Position numbers and translations under genes: made by a program
Notes under the pieces: model-generated
Databases searched by the model: none
Told to the model about the DNA's origin: nothing
What the model saw: only the letters and a program-made list of their open reading frames with translations
Shown here: piece after piece, positions 20,166 to 31,890 of the stretch
Numbering within the stretch: the stretch's first letter is position 1
Layout: every line of letters starts with the position of its first letter
NCBI GenBank assembly: GCA_930367205.1
Contig: OV884009.1
Span: 86,449,189 to 86,513,188 of the forward strand
DNA: 64,000 nucleotides
Direction of reading: 5' to 3'
Origin: Acanthosoma haemorrhoidale
Lineage: Eukaryota > Arthropoda > Insecta > Hemiptera > Acanthosomatidae

Positions 20166-22134
20166 AATTGCCAAAGGTTTAACATTATAGCGATCAGATA
20201 GAATTCTAAAATGTTAGCGTTCTCCCCTTGTAATGTTTACCACTTGGTTATGAACAGTGTTGAGCCAAGCTGACGGCGTTAAGGAGTTATAAAGAATTCA
20301 ACTGGATGATATTAATGGACTTGAAGGCAGAGTGGAATGTCGGAGATGAGGCACGAATGCACAGCGCCGGCTTTCCCGGCTCAGAAAATTATTTCAAATT
20401 TCCACGAGAGGTCTTTTAAATGAAACCGACTGCCACCCGAATTATTGGAAACAAGTTTTCCTATATGGATGTGTAACTCAGTTAACCTTTAATTAGAAGA
20501 ACCCAAAAGTACCTTTCTTAGTGACTTTTTGTTCCAAAAATTTACTTTTGCGTAATATTTTAAAGTTAAGTATATTAATATTACACATATATATTATATA
20601 CACTTGTAAAAATATCTAAAAAAGCTTATTATTATCCTCCAATTTTTAAAGCCTCTATCAACTAGTTAGCTAACTTAAGCGTCCAGATCAGGTTCACTAC
20701 ATCTTTATTCAAGTAGCTACTCTGTTTCCTCTCGCGAGACTGAGTGGACCACGCTCAGAAATTTCAAAATTCTAAATTCAGAAGTAAAACGAAAAAAAGG
20801 TTTTTTTAATTTTTACTAACTAAAATTTATTTATAGCAATTATGTACTAAATAGTATATTTTAAAATGTATTTCAGGGAATAAAGGAAGAATTTAGAATG
20901 TGTAGGAATTATATCAAGAAGTAGTCTAGACATTGTCCGCGTGGAATATTAGAAAAAAAAAAGTGTTATCTCAAAATTGACAACAAAACAAGTTCTAGTC
21001 AGCTTTAAAATATTTCATTTATTATAAAAGCTCTAGTTTCAAACCTACTTTTTTACTAGGTTTTTTAAAACTGATCGTTATCTATGACTCATTTGTGGTT
21101 CAGTGCTGACTTGATTTATAAAATGTATCACTGAATCTTTTTTTTCAATATGATAGCAACAACAGAGATATTCATCTTCCATATTAGTATTTGTTAGTTA
21201 GGCCCAATGGTTAATACGATTAGGCCATTATCAATGATACAATGTATGAATTTGCGAATCGTGCAAACTTTCTTTTTGGAATGTTTGCAGGAAACGTCAT
21301 TTGTATGAGAGAGATCATTTGATAAAAAAAAAATATGGATTTTTTTTGGGCTGCATTATAATTTAAAAAAATATCGTCGACATTTCAGTGCTGTCCTTTT
21401 TTGATCTAAAAAAACAGAATTAATCTACCCACTCCAGAACCACCCTAGAAATGTTATTTCACTATCTACTTTTTTATTTTGGTTTTTATACAGGGTGAAC
21501 CAGAAGTGAAAAGTATTTATTTTATATATTCTCTTTCATACCCATTCCATAGGTATTTAAATCACTTTCCAGAGAAAAGAAGAAAATCATATTTAAATAT
21601 ACTTACTTATAAATTTAATATAATATAATTAAAACCTTTATTACATATATTATACACTTATTTTTGGCCCTGTATTATTCAAGAAATAAAATTTGCTTCA
21701 TAATTGATGTAACGATTACATACCTCATGTACATATTACAAACCTCTGATCTTTGTGCCAGCTAGAAATATTTCTATGGCAACAGAGATTTTCCCTATCT
21801 TTTTCTTTTTCTCTTATATTCACTTAACCGAAAGAATATCTTTTTCAGGTGGTGCATAACGGATCAAGACCACTGAGATCAGATAAGCCTTGCCGGCCCC
21901 GCGTATTCTTGGGGAAATAACACTGTGTTTGCTGTTATTGCTTGAGAATACACGTAGCTAACAAGTGCACCAATCAGCACATAGTCACATCATCTATGCT
22001 CTACATCTTGCCGATATTATTTCTGTATTCTTTACATATATTAATTTAGATCTTAAAAACATCGATATGTAGTTGGTACCAATCCATTGTCACGGGACAA
22101 TCCAATCATCTATCGATAAGTTCAATAATAACTT
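20166..22134. other. AT-rich intergenic DNA; possible transposon terminus near 21491
   Basis: No gene recognised. The motif tacagggtgaaccagaagtg (about 21489-21508) resembles termini common among insect transposons, but no partner end was found. A short inverted repeat, ggcc...ggcc, surrounds 21200-21229. Confidence 0.35.
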
Positions 22135-22477
22135 TCTTTATTCATAACTTTTTATTGTGATAAAATTACAATCTGCCTTATTGGGCAAAAGTAATTGTGA
22201 TAAATGTTTTCATTCATACCATATTTACAATTTTCATCGGAGGAGTCTTTCTTCTGGGGGAAATCTTGGAACGTCACCGGATGCGAACCAGTGGAGGCTG
22301 GCCAGGAACGTGAGAGCCATAGACGCTCAGGACATGATTGGAGAAACTGGCCATTGCTAGGACTCCCACTGTTACGCATCTATAGCAGGTCACGAGGCCA
22401 CTGCCGTTTTAGTCTCCGAGGAGGATTGGGATGAGTGGCGTAGTGTAATGACTGTGCTAGGGGATTAGGGGTTGCTG
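22135..22477 (-). mobile_element. Jockey-clade LINE, 3' end (last codons and 3' UTR)
   Basis: On the minus strand the first 70 bases after about 22477 encode the last residues of the Jockey ORF: NPLAQSLHYATHPNPPRRLK, then RQWPRDLL and a stop near 22385. The first part matches the C-terminus at the window start (NPVAQSL), so both are the same family. About 250 bp of 3' UTR follow, matching 1490-1765, with a small hairpin (22174-22177 with 22184-22187) and AATAAA near the end (plus-strand tttatt at about 22137). Severely 5'-truncated, as usual for LINE insertions. Confidence 0.8.
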
Positions 22478-24322
22478 AATTGTTGGGATGAAAATTTATA
22501 TAATATTCAATTATGTCCGATTCGGAGGAGTAACAGCTAAATAAGGTAGTTTATTTCTCAATGAGTATTAAAATGTAAAATATAATTTTCAATTACTGTA
22601 AATCACATTTTATGTTGATGACTGTGTAAAATGTAATGTCAATAGAATTATTTAATAATAACACACGTTATTATGTATTTTATGTTCAAAATATTTGCTT
22701 ATGAAATGATTTATTTTGGATTAATTATAAATACTTAAATAATTCCAGTCCTTTGCTTATTGTGGTAACTTTTCCCAAGTGGTGTTTTGTTTTAATTTGT
22801 TATCACTGTTGTTTGTTATAAGTTGTTATTAGTTGGAGAATGTTTTTGTTATAAATGATGTTAAAAGTATTTGTATAAGCCACCAGCAAGAAGGAATGAG
22901 CGTAGTGCGGTTTTGGTGTATGCTGTGAGCGCGTCCGCGTACTCAGTATACGTTCACTATCCGTACTGCCGCTAGCACACTCAGCGCCGCACAAGAAAAT
23001 TATAATTCTCATGTTTTTTTTACTCTTTATTGCAGCTTACTGAAACTTTTGTTGACAGATTCAAACCAGCGGGACGGTGTGTCTATGAAATTAGATGATC
23101 AAAAGATCAGTAACTTTTTTTTTTACTTCAGTATCGTAAGTATATATTAATCGATTGTGAAAAAAAAATTTGATATTTATTCACCAAAAATACTATATTT
23201 TGCTTTTTAAACCAGTACGGCACAACAATTAGCAAAAGGCTATAAGTACTTAAAACCTTACTGAAATCGGCTGGAACAATACGTTATTTTCGTGATGATA
23301 TAATTGAATTTTTTTTTTTAATCTTAAAAAAAAAAGTGTGAACTTCTAAGATAATTGTTGGGTTACCGAATCAGGGATTTCATTACAGTTTAGAATTTAT
23401 TGACAGTTTTAATGACTGTAAGAATGGTCCAAAACGCAATAGCTGTTTTTAATCAGGACGTTCAGAGCTTTAATTTATGACCCTTAATTATTTATCATAG
23501 GTTGTCTTTACTTTTAGCATATTTGGGTCATCAAATAAAACTTTCATGCAAAATATCATCCCTGTAAAAGAAACTCGGGTTGGAAAAAAAAATACATTTT
23601 GTTAGTCAGAACGTCTAGATGTCATGGAAATTATATCTCATTATCTTCGGACAATACTCAAAATTATTAAAAAATACTTTTTTTTAATTCAAACTATTAA
23701 TTTATTAATGGAAGATATTCATGTTTTTTTAGTGATGGCTAGAACTTTGATGCTCTAGCTTGACATATTGGGGGACACAAACTGCGAAGGTTTGTGCTTG
23801 TGCCATAGTTTCCACAGCGAACTGCGTCTCAACTTGCGCCGCCCCTTACGCTCACATAGTTAGCTTCAGTATGGTAATTGGGCATTTTTTCTCAACTGGC
23901 CACCTTCTGTGGATCATCATAGATTCATTCCGACTGCGACAAAAACGAAAAATTATAACATTGCTCGCTGTGAACTATGACAATTTTATCATCTTTGAAG
24001 GTAAATAAACCATGACCCATTGTAGTGAGACGTTAATATTCTAATCTAAGAGGTTTTATTTTTCTCTTTGATTCGCATACCGATGCACGGCTAAAAACCT
24101 TTTTTTGCTGTCATCAGCAACTATAGTTCTAAAATATTGTCTCAATGCAAAGAAAATAAACTTTAACTCAGTTGGGGAAACTGGTGAATAAAACGGGATA
24201 CTCATCTCCATGGAAAATTTTATGTGAAGAAACTGCGCCTCGTTTTATAGTATTGAACCACTTGAATAACTGGTTCACTTTTTTTAATTAATTCTTAACC
24301 TATTTATTGACGGTTTTTCCAG
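22478..24322. other. AT-rich intergenic DNA with GC-richer patches at 22880-23000 and 23770-23880
   Basis: The patches carry short open frames (22803-23012 minus; 23760-24008 plus) without recognisable domains. The first includes gagcgcgtccgcgtactcag and could be part of an old mobile-element leader or a promoter. No feature can be named. Confidence 0.35.
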
Positions 24323-24448
24323 AGAATCCGGCCAACTTACTGATCACAGCATGACAAGCATGAATACGAGGAGCTGGACAGGAATCGGGCTGTGAAGAGT
24401 TCTCAAGCGGAGACGTCTGAAGCAAATACATCGCAACAGGCGGAGTAG
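24323..24448 (+). CDS. possible 3'-terminal exon, very low confidence
   Basis: A strong acceptor (pyrimidine tract ending ttttttccag-like, AG at 24321-24322) precedes 126 bp of GC-richer sequence. One frame, open from 24344 to the stop at 24446-24448, gives a hydrophilic, coding-like tail (HDKHEYEELDRNRAVKSSQ and AETSEANTSQQAE). That frame has a stop (24341-24343) between the acceptor and the open part, so it needs a different acceptor (AG at 24348-24349) with a poor pyrimidine tract. No family recognised. Confidence 0.2.
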
Positions 24449-25065
24449 ATCTTCTCTGTATGGTTCAAAGATATGAGCGTATCAAATGTTTCTGTCTAAG
24501 TGTTGGAGAAAAATAGCCTAGCGCATTGCAATATAATGTTTTTTGCTATTCTATTCAAAGCCGTAACATTAGACTGGTTGGAAATGTTTGAATTAGAACT
24601 GGAATATGTATACAAAAAAATTGAGATTACTTTGCGTAATATTTAATTCATTGTTTTGGCTTTTGTAATAAAAATTATATATCCCAAATAATGGAAGAGA
24701 ATATTATAATTGGTTAATTCCTTGAATCATTGTTAACTAATAAAAAATATGACACTAATAAATTGATAAAAATGTACTTTTTATTATTCTTTTCTATCCC
24801 TTAACAAACATGCATGTTCAATAAGTATAAAATGAGTATCCCCTACTAATACGTACCCAAATATTTTTATTTTTCCTGAATGTGTATATGTAGTAATTAA
24901 CACTGCGTGGCAACCACCATGGCTGCAGAGAAACAGGTTTTGACTGGGCTCATAGCGTCGGGATATTGTCAGAGATTCAGTCATACGTATTTGATGCTTA
25001 TTCGTAATAAATTATTAGGTAGTGGATTCATATGTAATATTCCTGACATAAAAAAAATAATCATC
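24449..25065. other. AT-rich intergenic DNA, nothing recognised
   Basis: A minus-strand open frame at 24784-24984 has no recognisable features. The 3' flank of the 189-aa gene lies at the right end. Confidence 0.4.
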
Positions 25066-25071
25066 TTTATT
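25066..25071 (-). terminator. possible polyadenylation signal of the 189-aa gene
   Basis: AATAAA on the minus strand, about 140 bases after the stop codon at 25213. Confidence 0.4.
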
Positions 25072-25212
25072 ACATAAATATATTTTTTATAGCATAAAAT
25101 ATTATATAAATTTTTTTAAAATCAAAAATGGGGTAGAAATCAGAGGAAACGGAATTTGTGTTACATAAGGGCTTTAAGATTAAATGGAATATGTGTTTTT
25201 TAATAAACGGAA

Positions 25213-25782
25213 TTACAATTTCCCATTTGTGGAATAAAGGTTTATATTTTTCGCTACGTACTTCTTTGCTATTTCACGGATAGAACTAAAGGTTTTCTTA
25301 AAGTGATAACATACTCTCTCAAATAGGTAGTTTTCATGATCTTTTAATAAACTCGCAATGTGTTCTATCACTTCGTTAGCGTCCTCACCTAAATCAATAA
25401 TTCTGTAACTTAGATGCTTTTCCATGTCTGCACAGAAAGCGACTGTCATCGTGTTAAAAAATGTTATGATTTCTTTCCCTGCTACAGAAAGCGAATCCAG
25501 TATTTTGTTCCTCAGTTGTAGGTCGTCCTTAAGCGCAGAATCTACGGCAAGGTCCAATGTGCTTTTTGGCTCGGTGGCTTCACTACTATGAGGCTCATAT
25601 ATCACACCCCCGACCTCAATAGAGATAATTGGTCCAAAAACGCTTATTATTTCCGCGTGAATAAGTGATGGCAGCTGCATCGTTAGCGTTCTATCCATTG
25701 ACAATAATAAATCAAAGAAAGCTTCACGGGCAAAAGCCATATTTCTGACAGGGGCAATGCTGGGTTTTGTCTGTTCAACCAT
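25213..25782 (-). CDS. protein of unknown function, 189 aa, intact reading frame
   Basis: An uninterrupted frame of 189 codons with balanced composition and no low-complexity runs. No family was recognised. The protein appears soluble: there is no N-terminal signal peptide and no clear transmembrane segment (the IIS-FGPIISIEVGGVIY stretch at about 45-62 is hydrophobic but mixed). It seems mostly helical, with two cysteines (in AFCADM and RVCYHF) and a basic C-terminus (FKKTFSSIREIAKKYVAKN). An in-frame TGA lies 15 bases upstream of the ATG, so ATG 25782 is the likely start. A good 3' splice acceptor at 25800-25801 implies a spliced 5' UTR exon. The intron would then begin about 55 bp before the satellite array. 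It could be a host gene, a domesticated element gene or a retained retrocopy; the sequence does not decide. Confidence 0.6.
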   Translation of the reverse strand: MVEQTKPSIAPVRNMAFAREAFFDLLLSMDRTLTMQLPSLIHAEIISVFGPIISIEVGGVIYEPHSSEATEPKSTLDLAVDSALKDDLQLRNKILDSLSVAGKEIITFFNTMTVAFCADMEKHLSYRIIDLGEDANEVIEHIASLLKDHENYLFERVCYHFKKTFSSIREIAKKYVAKNINLYSTNGKL

Positions 25783-25825
25783 AGCTTCGAAGAATCAACC
25801 TGAAACAACAGAAGTAAATAAAATG
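25783..25825 (-). promoter_or_regulatory. 3' splice acceptor and short 5' UTR of the 189-aa gene
   Basis: On the minus strand a pyrimidine-rich tract, tttacttctgttgtttcag, ends with AG at 25801-25800 and is followed by G. The predicted exon begins at 25799, 17 bases before the ATG. The match to the acceptor consensus is good; usage is not shown. Confidence 0.5.
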
Positions 25826-28800
25826 ACCAACAAAGTAAATTATTATACAAACTGTTGTATTATGAGGACAAATTATATTTTAATTGTACAATGCTACCCC
25901 GGATGACCTATAGAAAGCTAGACTCCATAAAAAAGATAGTCTACATGTTACGAACATCATTTTACTATTAAGACATCAAAACCATAAATGAAATTAAATT
26001 ATTAGTCGAATTATTAGGAAAACGTATATTTCGATTGCACAATGCTACCCCGGATGACCTATAGAAATCTAGACTCCGTAAAAAAGATAGTCTACATGTT
26101 ACGAACATCATTTCACTATTAAGACATCAAAACAATAAATGAAATTAAATTATTAGTCGTATTATGAGGTAAATTATATTTTGAGTGCACAATCCTACCC
26201 CGGATGACCTATAGAAATCTAGACTCCGTAAAAAAAATAGTCTAGTTGTTACCAACATCATTTTACTATTGAGACATCAAAACAATAAATGAAATTAAAT
26301 TATTAGTCGTATTATGAGGAAAAATTATATTTTGAGTGCACAATGCTACTCCGGATGACCTATAGAAAGCTAGACTCCGTAAAAAAGATGGGCTACTTCT
26401 TACGAACATCATTTTAATATTAAGACATCAAAACCATAAATGAAATGAAAATATTAGTCGAATTATGAGGTAAATTATATTTTGAGTGCACAATGCTACT
26501 CCGGATGACCTATAGAAAGCTAGACTCCGTAAAAAAGATGGGCTACTTCTTACGAACATCATTTTAATATTAAGACATCAAAACAATAAATGAAATGAAA
26601 ATATTAGTCGAATTATGAGGTAAATTATATTTTGAGTGCACAATCCTACCCCGGATGACCTATAGAAAGCTAGACTCCGTAAAAAAGATAGTCTACATGT
26701 TACGAACATCATTTTACTATTAAGACATCAAAAGAATAAATGAAATGAAATTATTAGTCGAATTATGAGGTAAATTATATTTTGAGTGCACAATGCTACC
26801 CCGGATGACCTATAGAAAGCTAGACTCCGTAAAAAAGATGGGCTACTTCTTACGAACATCATTTTAATATTAAGACATCAAAACAATAAATGAAATGAAA
26901 ATATTAGTCGAATTATGAGGTAAATTATATTTTGAGTGCACAATCCTACCCCGGATGACCTATAGAAAGCTAGACTCCGTAAAAAAGATGGGCTACTTCT
27001 TACGAACATCATTTTAATATTAAGACATCAAAACAATAAATGAAATGAAAATATTAGTCGAATTATGAGGTAAATTATATTTTGAGTGCACAATGCTACT
27101 CCGGATGACCTATAGAAAGCTAGACTCCGTAAAAAAGATGGGCTACTTCTTACGAACATCATTTTAATATTAAGACATCAAAACAATAAATGAAATGAAA
27201 ATATTAGTCGAATTATGAGGTAAATTATATTTTGAGTGCACAATGCTACTCCGGATGACCTATAGAAAGCTAGACTCCGTAAAAAAGATGGGCTACTTCT
27301 TACGAACATCATTTTAATATTAAGACATCAAAACAATAAATGAAATGAAAATATTAGTCGAATTATGAGGTAAATTATATTTTGAGTGCACAATGCTACT
27401 CCGGATGACCTATAGAAAGCTAGACTCCGTAAAAAAGATGGGCTACTTCTTACGAACATCATTTTAATATTAAGACATCAAAACAATAAATGAAATGAAA
27501 ATATTAGTCGAATTATGAGGTAAATTATATTTTGAGTGCACAATCCTACCCCGGATGACCTATAGAAAGCTAGACTCCGTAAAAAAGATGGGCTACTTCT
27601 TACGAACATCATTTTACTATTAAGACATCAAAAGAATAAATGAAATGAAATTATTAGTCGAATTATGAGGTAAATTATATTTTGAGTGCACAATCCTACC
27701 CCGGATGACCTATAGAAAGCTAGACTCCGTAAAAAAGATAGTCTACATGTTACGAACATCATTTTACTATTAAGACATCAAAAGAATAAATGAAATGAAA
27801 TTATTAGTCGAATTATGAGGTAAATTATATTTTGAGTGCACAATGCTACCCCGGATGACCTATAGAAAGCTAGACTCCGTAAAAAAGATAGTCTACATGT
27901 TACGAACATCATTTTACTATTAAGACATCAAAAGAATAAATGAAATGAAATTATTAGTCGAATTATGAGGTAAATTATATTTTGAGTGCACAATGCTACC
28001 CCGGATGACCTATAGAAAGCTAGACTCCGTAAAAAAGATAGTCTACATGTTACGAACATCATTTTACTATTAAGACATCAAAAGAATAAATGAAATGAAA
28101 TTATTAGTCGAATTATGAGGTAAATTATATTTTGAGTGCACAATGCTACCCCGGATGACCTATAGAAAGCTAGACTCCGTAAAAAAGATAGTCTACATGT
28201 TACGAACATCATTTTACTATTAAGACATCAAAAGAATAAATGAAATGAAATTATTAGTCGAATTATGAGGTAAATTATATTTTGAGTGCACAATGCTACC
28301 CCGGATGACCTATAGAAAGCTAGACTCCGTAAAAAAGATAGTCTACATGTTACGAACATCATTTTACTATTAAGACATCAAAAGAATAAATGAAATGAAA
28401 TTATTAGTCGAATTATGAGGTAAATTATATTTTGAGTGCACAATCCTACCCCGGATGACCTATAGAAAGCTAGACTCCGTAAAAAAGATAGTCTACATGT
28501 TACGAACATCATTTTACTATTAAGACATCAAAAGAATAAATGAAATGAAATTATTAGTCGAATTATGAGGTAAATTATATTTTGAGTGCACAATGCTACC
28601 CCGGATGACCTATAGAAAGCTAGACTCCGTAAAAAAGATAGTCTACATGTTACGAACATCATTTTACTATTAAGACATCAAAAGAATAAATGAAATGAAA
28701 TTATTAGTCGAATTATGAGGTAAATTATATTTTGAGTGCACAATGCTACCCCGGATGACCTATAGAAAGCTAGACTCCGTAAAAAAGATAGTCTACATGT

Positions 28801-31800
28801 TACGAACATCATTTTACTATTAAGACATCAAAAGAATAAATGAAATGAAATTATTAGTCGAATTATGAGGTAAATTATATTTTGAGTGCACAATGCTACC
28901 CCGGATGACCTATAGAAAGCTAGACTCCGTAAAAAAGATAGTCTACATGTTACGAACATCATTTTACTATTAAGACATCAAAACAATAAATGAAATGAAA
29001 TTATTAGTCGAATTATGAGGTAAATTATATTTTGAGTGCACAATGCTACCCCGGATGACCTATAGAACGCTAGACTCCGTAAAAAAGATGGGCTACTTGT
29101 TACGAACATCATTTTACTATTAAGACATCAAAAGAATAAATGAAATGAAAATATTAGTCGAATTATGAGGTAAATTATATTTTGAGTGCACAATGCTACC
29201 CCGGATGACCTATAGAAAGCTAGACTCCGTAAAAAAGATAGTCTACATGTTACGAACATCATTTTACTATTAAGACATCAAAAGAATAAATGAAATGAAA
29301 TTATTAGTCGAATTATGAGGTAAATTATATTTTGAGTGCACAATGCTACCCCGGATGACCTATAGAAAGCTAGACTCCGTAAAAAAGATAGTCTACATGT
29401 TACGAACATCATTTTACTATTAAGACATCAAAAGAATAAATGAAATTAAATTATTAGTCGAATTATGAGGTAAATTATATTTTGAATGCACAATGCTACC
29501 CCGGATGACCTATAGAAAGCTAGACTCCGTAAAAAAGATAGTCTACATGTTACGAACATCATTTTACTATTAAGACATCAAAAGAATAAATGAAATGAAA
29601 TTATTAGTCGAATTATGAGGTAAATTATATTTTGAATGCACAATGCTACCCCGGATGACCTATAGAAAGCTAGACTCCGTAAAAAAGATAGTCTACATGT
29701 TACGAACATCATTTTACTATTAAGACATCAAAAGAATAAATGAAATGAAATTATTAGTCGAATTATGAGGTAAATTATATTTTGAATGCACAATGCTACC
29801 CCGGATGACCTATAGAAAGCTAGACTCCATAAAAAAGATAGTCTACATGTTACGAACATCATTTTACTATTAAGACATCAAAAGAATAAATGAAATGAAA
29901 TTATTAGTCGAATTATGAGGTAAATTATATTTTGAATGCACAATGCTACCCCGGATGACCTATAGAAAGCTAGACTCCGTAAAAAATATAGTCTACATGT
30001 TACGAACATCATTTTACTATTAAGACATCAAAAGAATAAATGAAATGAAATTATTAGTCGAATTATGAGGTAAATTATATTTTGAGTGCACAATGCTACC
30101 CCGGATGACCTATAGAAAGCTAGACTCCGTAAAAAAGATAGTCTACATGTTACGAACATCATTTTACTATTAAGACATCAAAAGAATAAATGAAATGAAA
30201 TTATTAGTCGAATTATGAGGTAAATTATATTTTGAATGCACAATGCTACCCCGGATGACCTATAGAAAGCTAGACTCCGTAAAAAAGATAGTCTACATGT
30301 TACGAACATCATTTTACTATTAAGACATCAAAAGAATAAATGAAATGAAATTATTAGTCGAATTATGAGGTAAATTATATTTTGAGTGCACAATGCTACC
30401 CCGGATGACCTATAGAAAGCTAGACTCCGTAAAAAAGATAGTCTACATGTTACGAACATCATTTCACTATTAAGACATCAAAAGAATAAATGAAATGAAA
30501 ATATTAGTCGAATTATGAGGTAAATTATATTTTGAGTGCACAATGCTACCCCGGATGACCTATAGAAAGCTAGACTCCGTAAAAAAGATAGTCTACATGT
30601 TACGAACATCATTTTACTATTAAGACATCAAAAGAATAAATGAAATGAAATTATTAGTCGAATTATGAGGTAAATTATATTTTGAGTGCACAATGCTACC
30701 CCGGATGACCTATAGAAAGCTAGACTCCGTAAAAAAGATAGTCTACATGTTACGAACATCATTTTACTATTAAGACATCAAAAGAATAAATGAAATGAAA
30801 TTATTAGTCGAATTATGAGGTAAATTATATTTTGAGTGCACAATGCTACCCCGGATGACCTATAGAAAGCTAGACTCCGAAAAAAAGATAGTCTACATGT
30901 TACGAACATCATTTTACTATTAAGACATCAAAAGAATAAATGAAATGAAATTATTAGTCGAATTATGAGGTAAATTATATTTTGAATGCACAATGCTACC
31001 CCGGATGACCTATAGAACGCTAGACTCCGTAAAAAAGATGGGCTACTTGTTACGAACATCATTTCACTATTAAGACATCAAAAGAATAAATGAAATGAAA
31101 TTATTAGTCGAATTATGAGGTAAATTATATTTTGAATGCACAATGCTACCCCGGATGACCTATAGAACGCTAGACTCCGTAAAAAAGATGGGCTACTTGT
31201 TACGAACATCATTTTACTATTAAGACATCAAAAGAATAAATGAAATGAAATTATTAGTCGAATTATGAGGTAAATTATATTTTGAATGCACAATGCTACC
31301 CCGGATGACCTATAGAACGCTAGACTCCGTAAAAAAGATGGGCTACTTGTTACGAACATCATTTCACTATTAAGACATCAAAAGAATAAATGAAATGAAA
31401 TTATTAGTCGAATTATGAGGTAAATTATATTTTGAATGCACAATGCTACCCCGGATGACCTATAGAACGCTAGACTCCGTAAAAAAGATGGGCTACTTGT
31501 TACGAACATCATTTTACTATTAAGACATCAAAAGAATAAATGAAATGAAAATATTAGTCGAATTATGAGGTAAATTATATTTTGAGTGCACAATGCTACC
31601 CCGGATGACCTATAGAAAGCTAGACTCCATAAAAAAGATAGTCTACATGTTACGAACATCATTTTACTATTAAGACATCAAAAGAATAAATGAAATGAAA
31701 TTATTAGTCGAATTATGAGGTAAATTATATTTTGAATGCACAATGCTACCCCGGATGACCTATAGAAAGCTAGACTCCGTAAAAAAGATAGTCTACATGT

Positions 31801-31890
31801 TACGAACATCATTTTACTATTAAGACATCAAAAGAATAAATGAAATGAAATTATTAGTCGAATTATGAGGTAAATTATATTTTGAGTGCA

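Noticed and set aside
21489..21508. tacagggtg motif as a transposon end
   Set aside because: Suggestive of insect transposon termini, but no partner end, duplication or coding part was found.
22803..23012. Minus-strand 69-aa frame as a protein gene
   Set aside because: GC-rich leader followed by low-complexity AT-rich codons; no motif or splice support.
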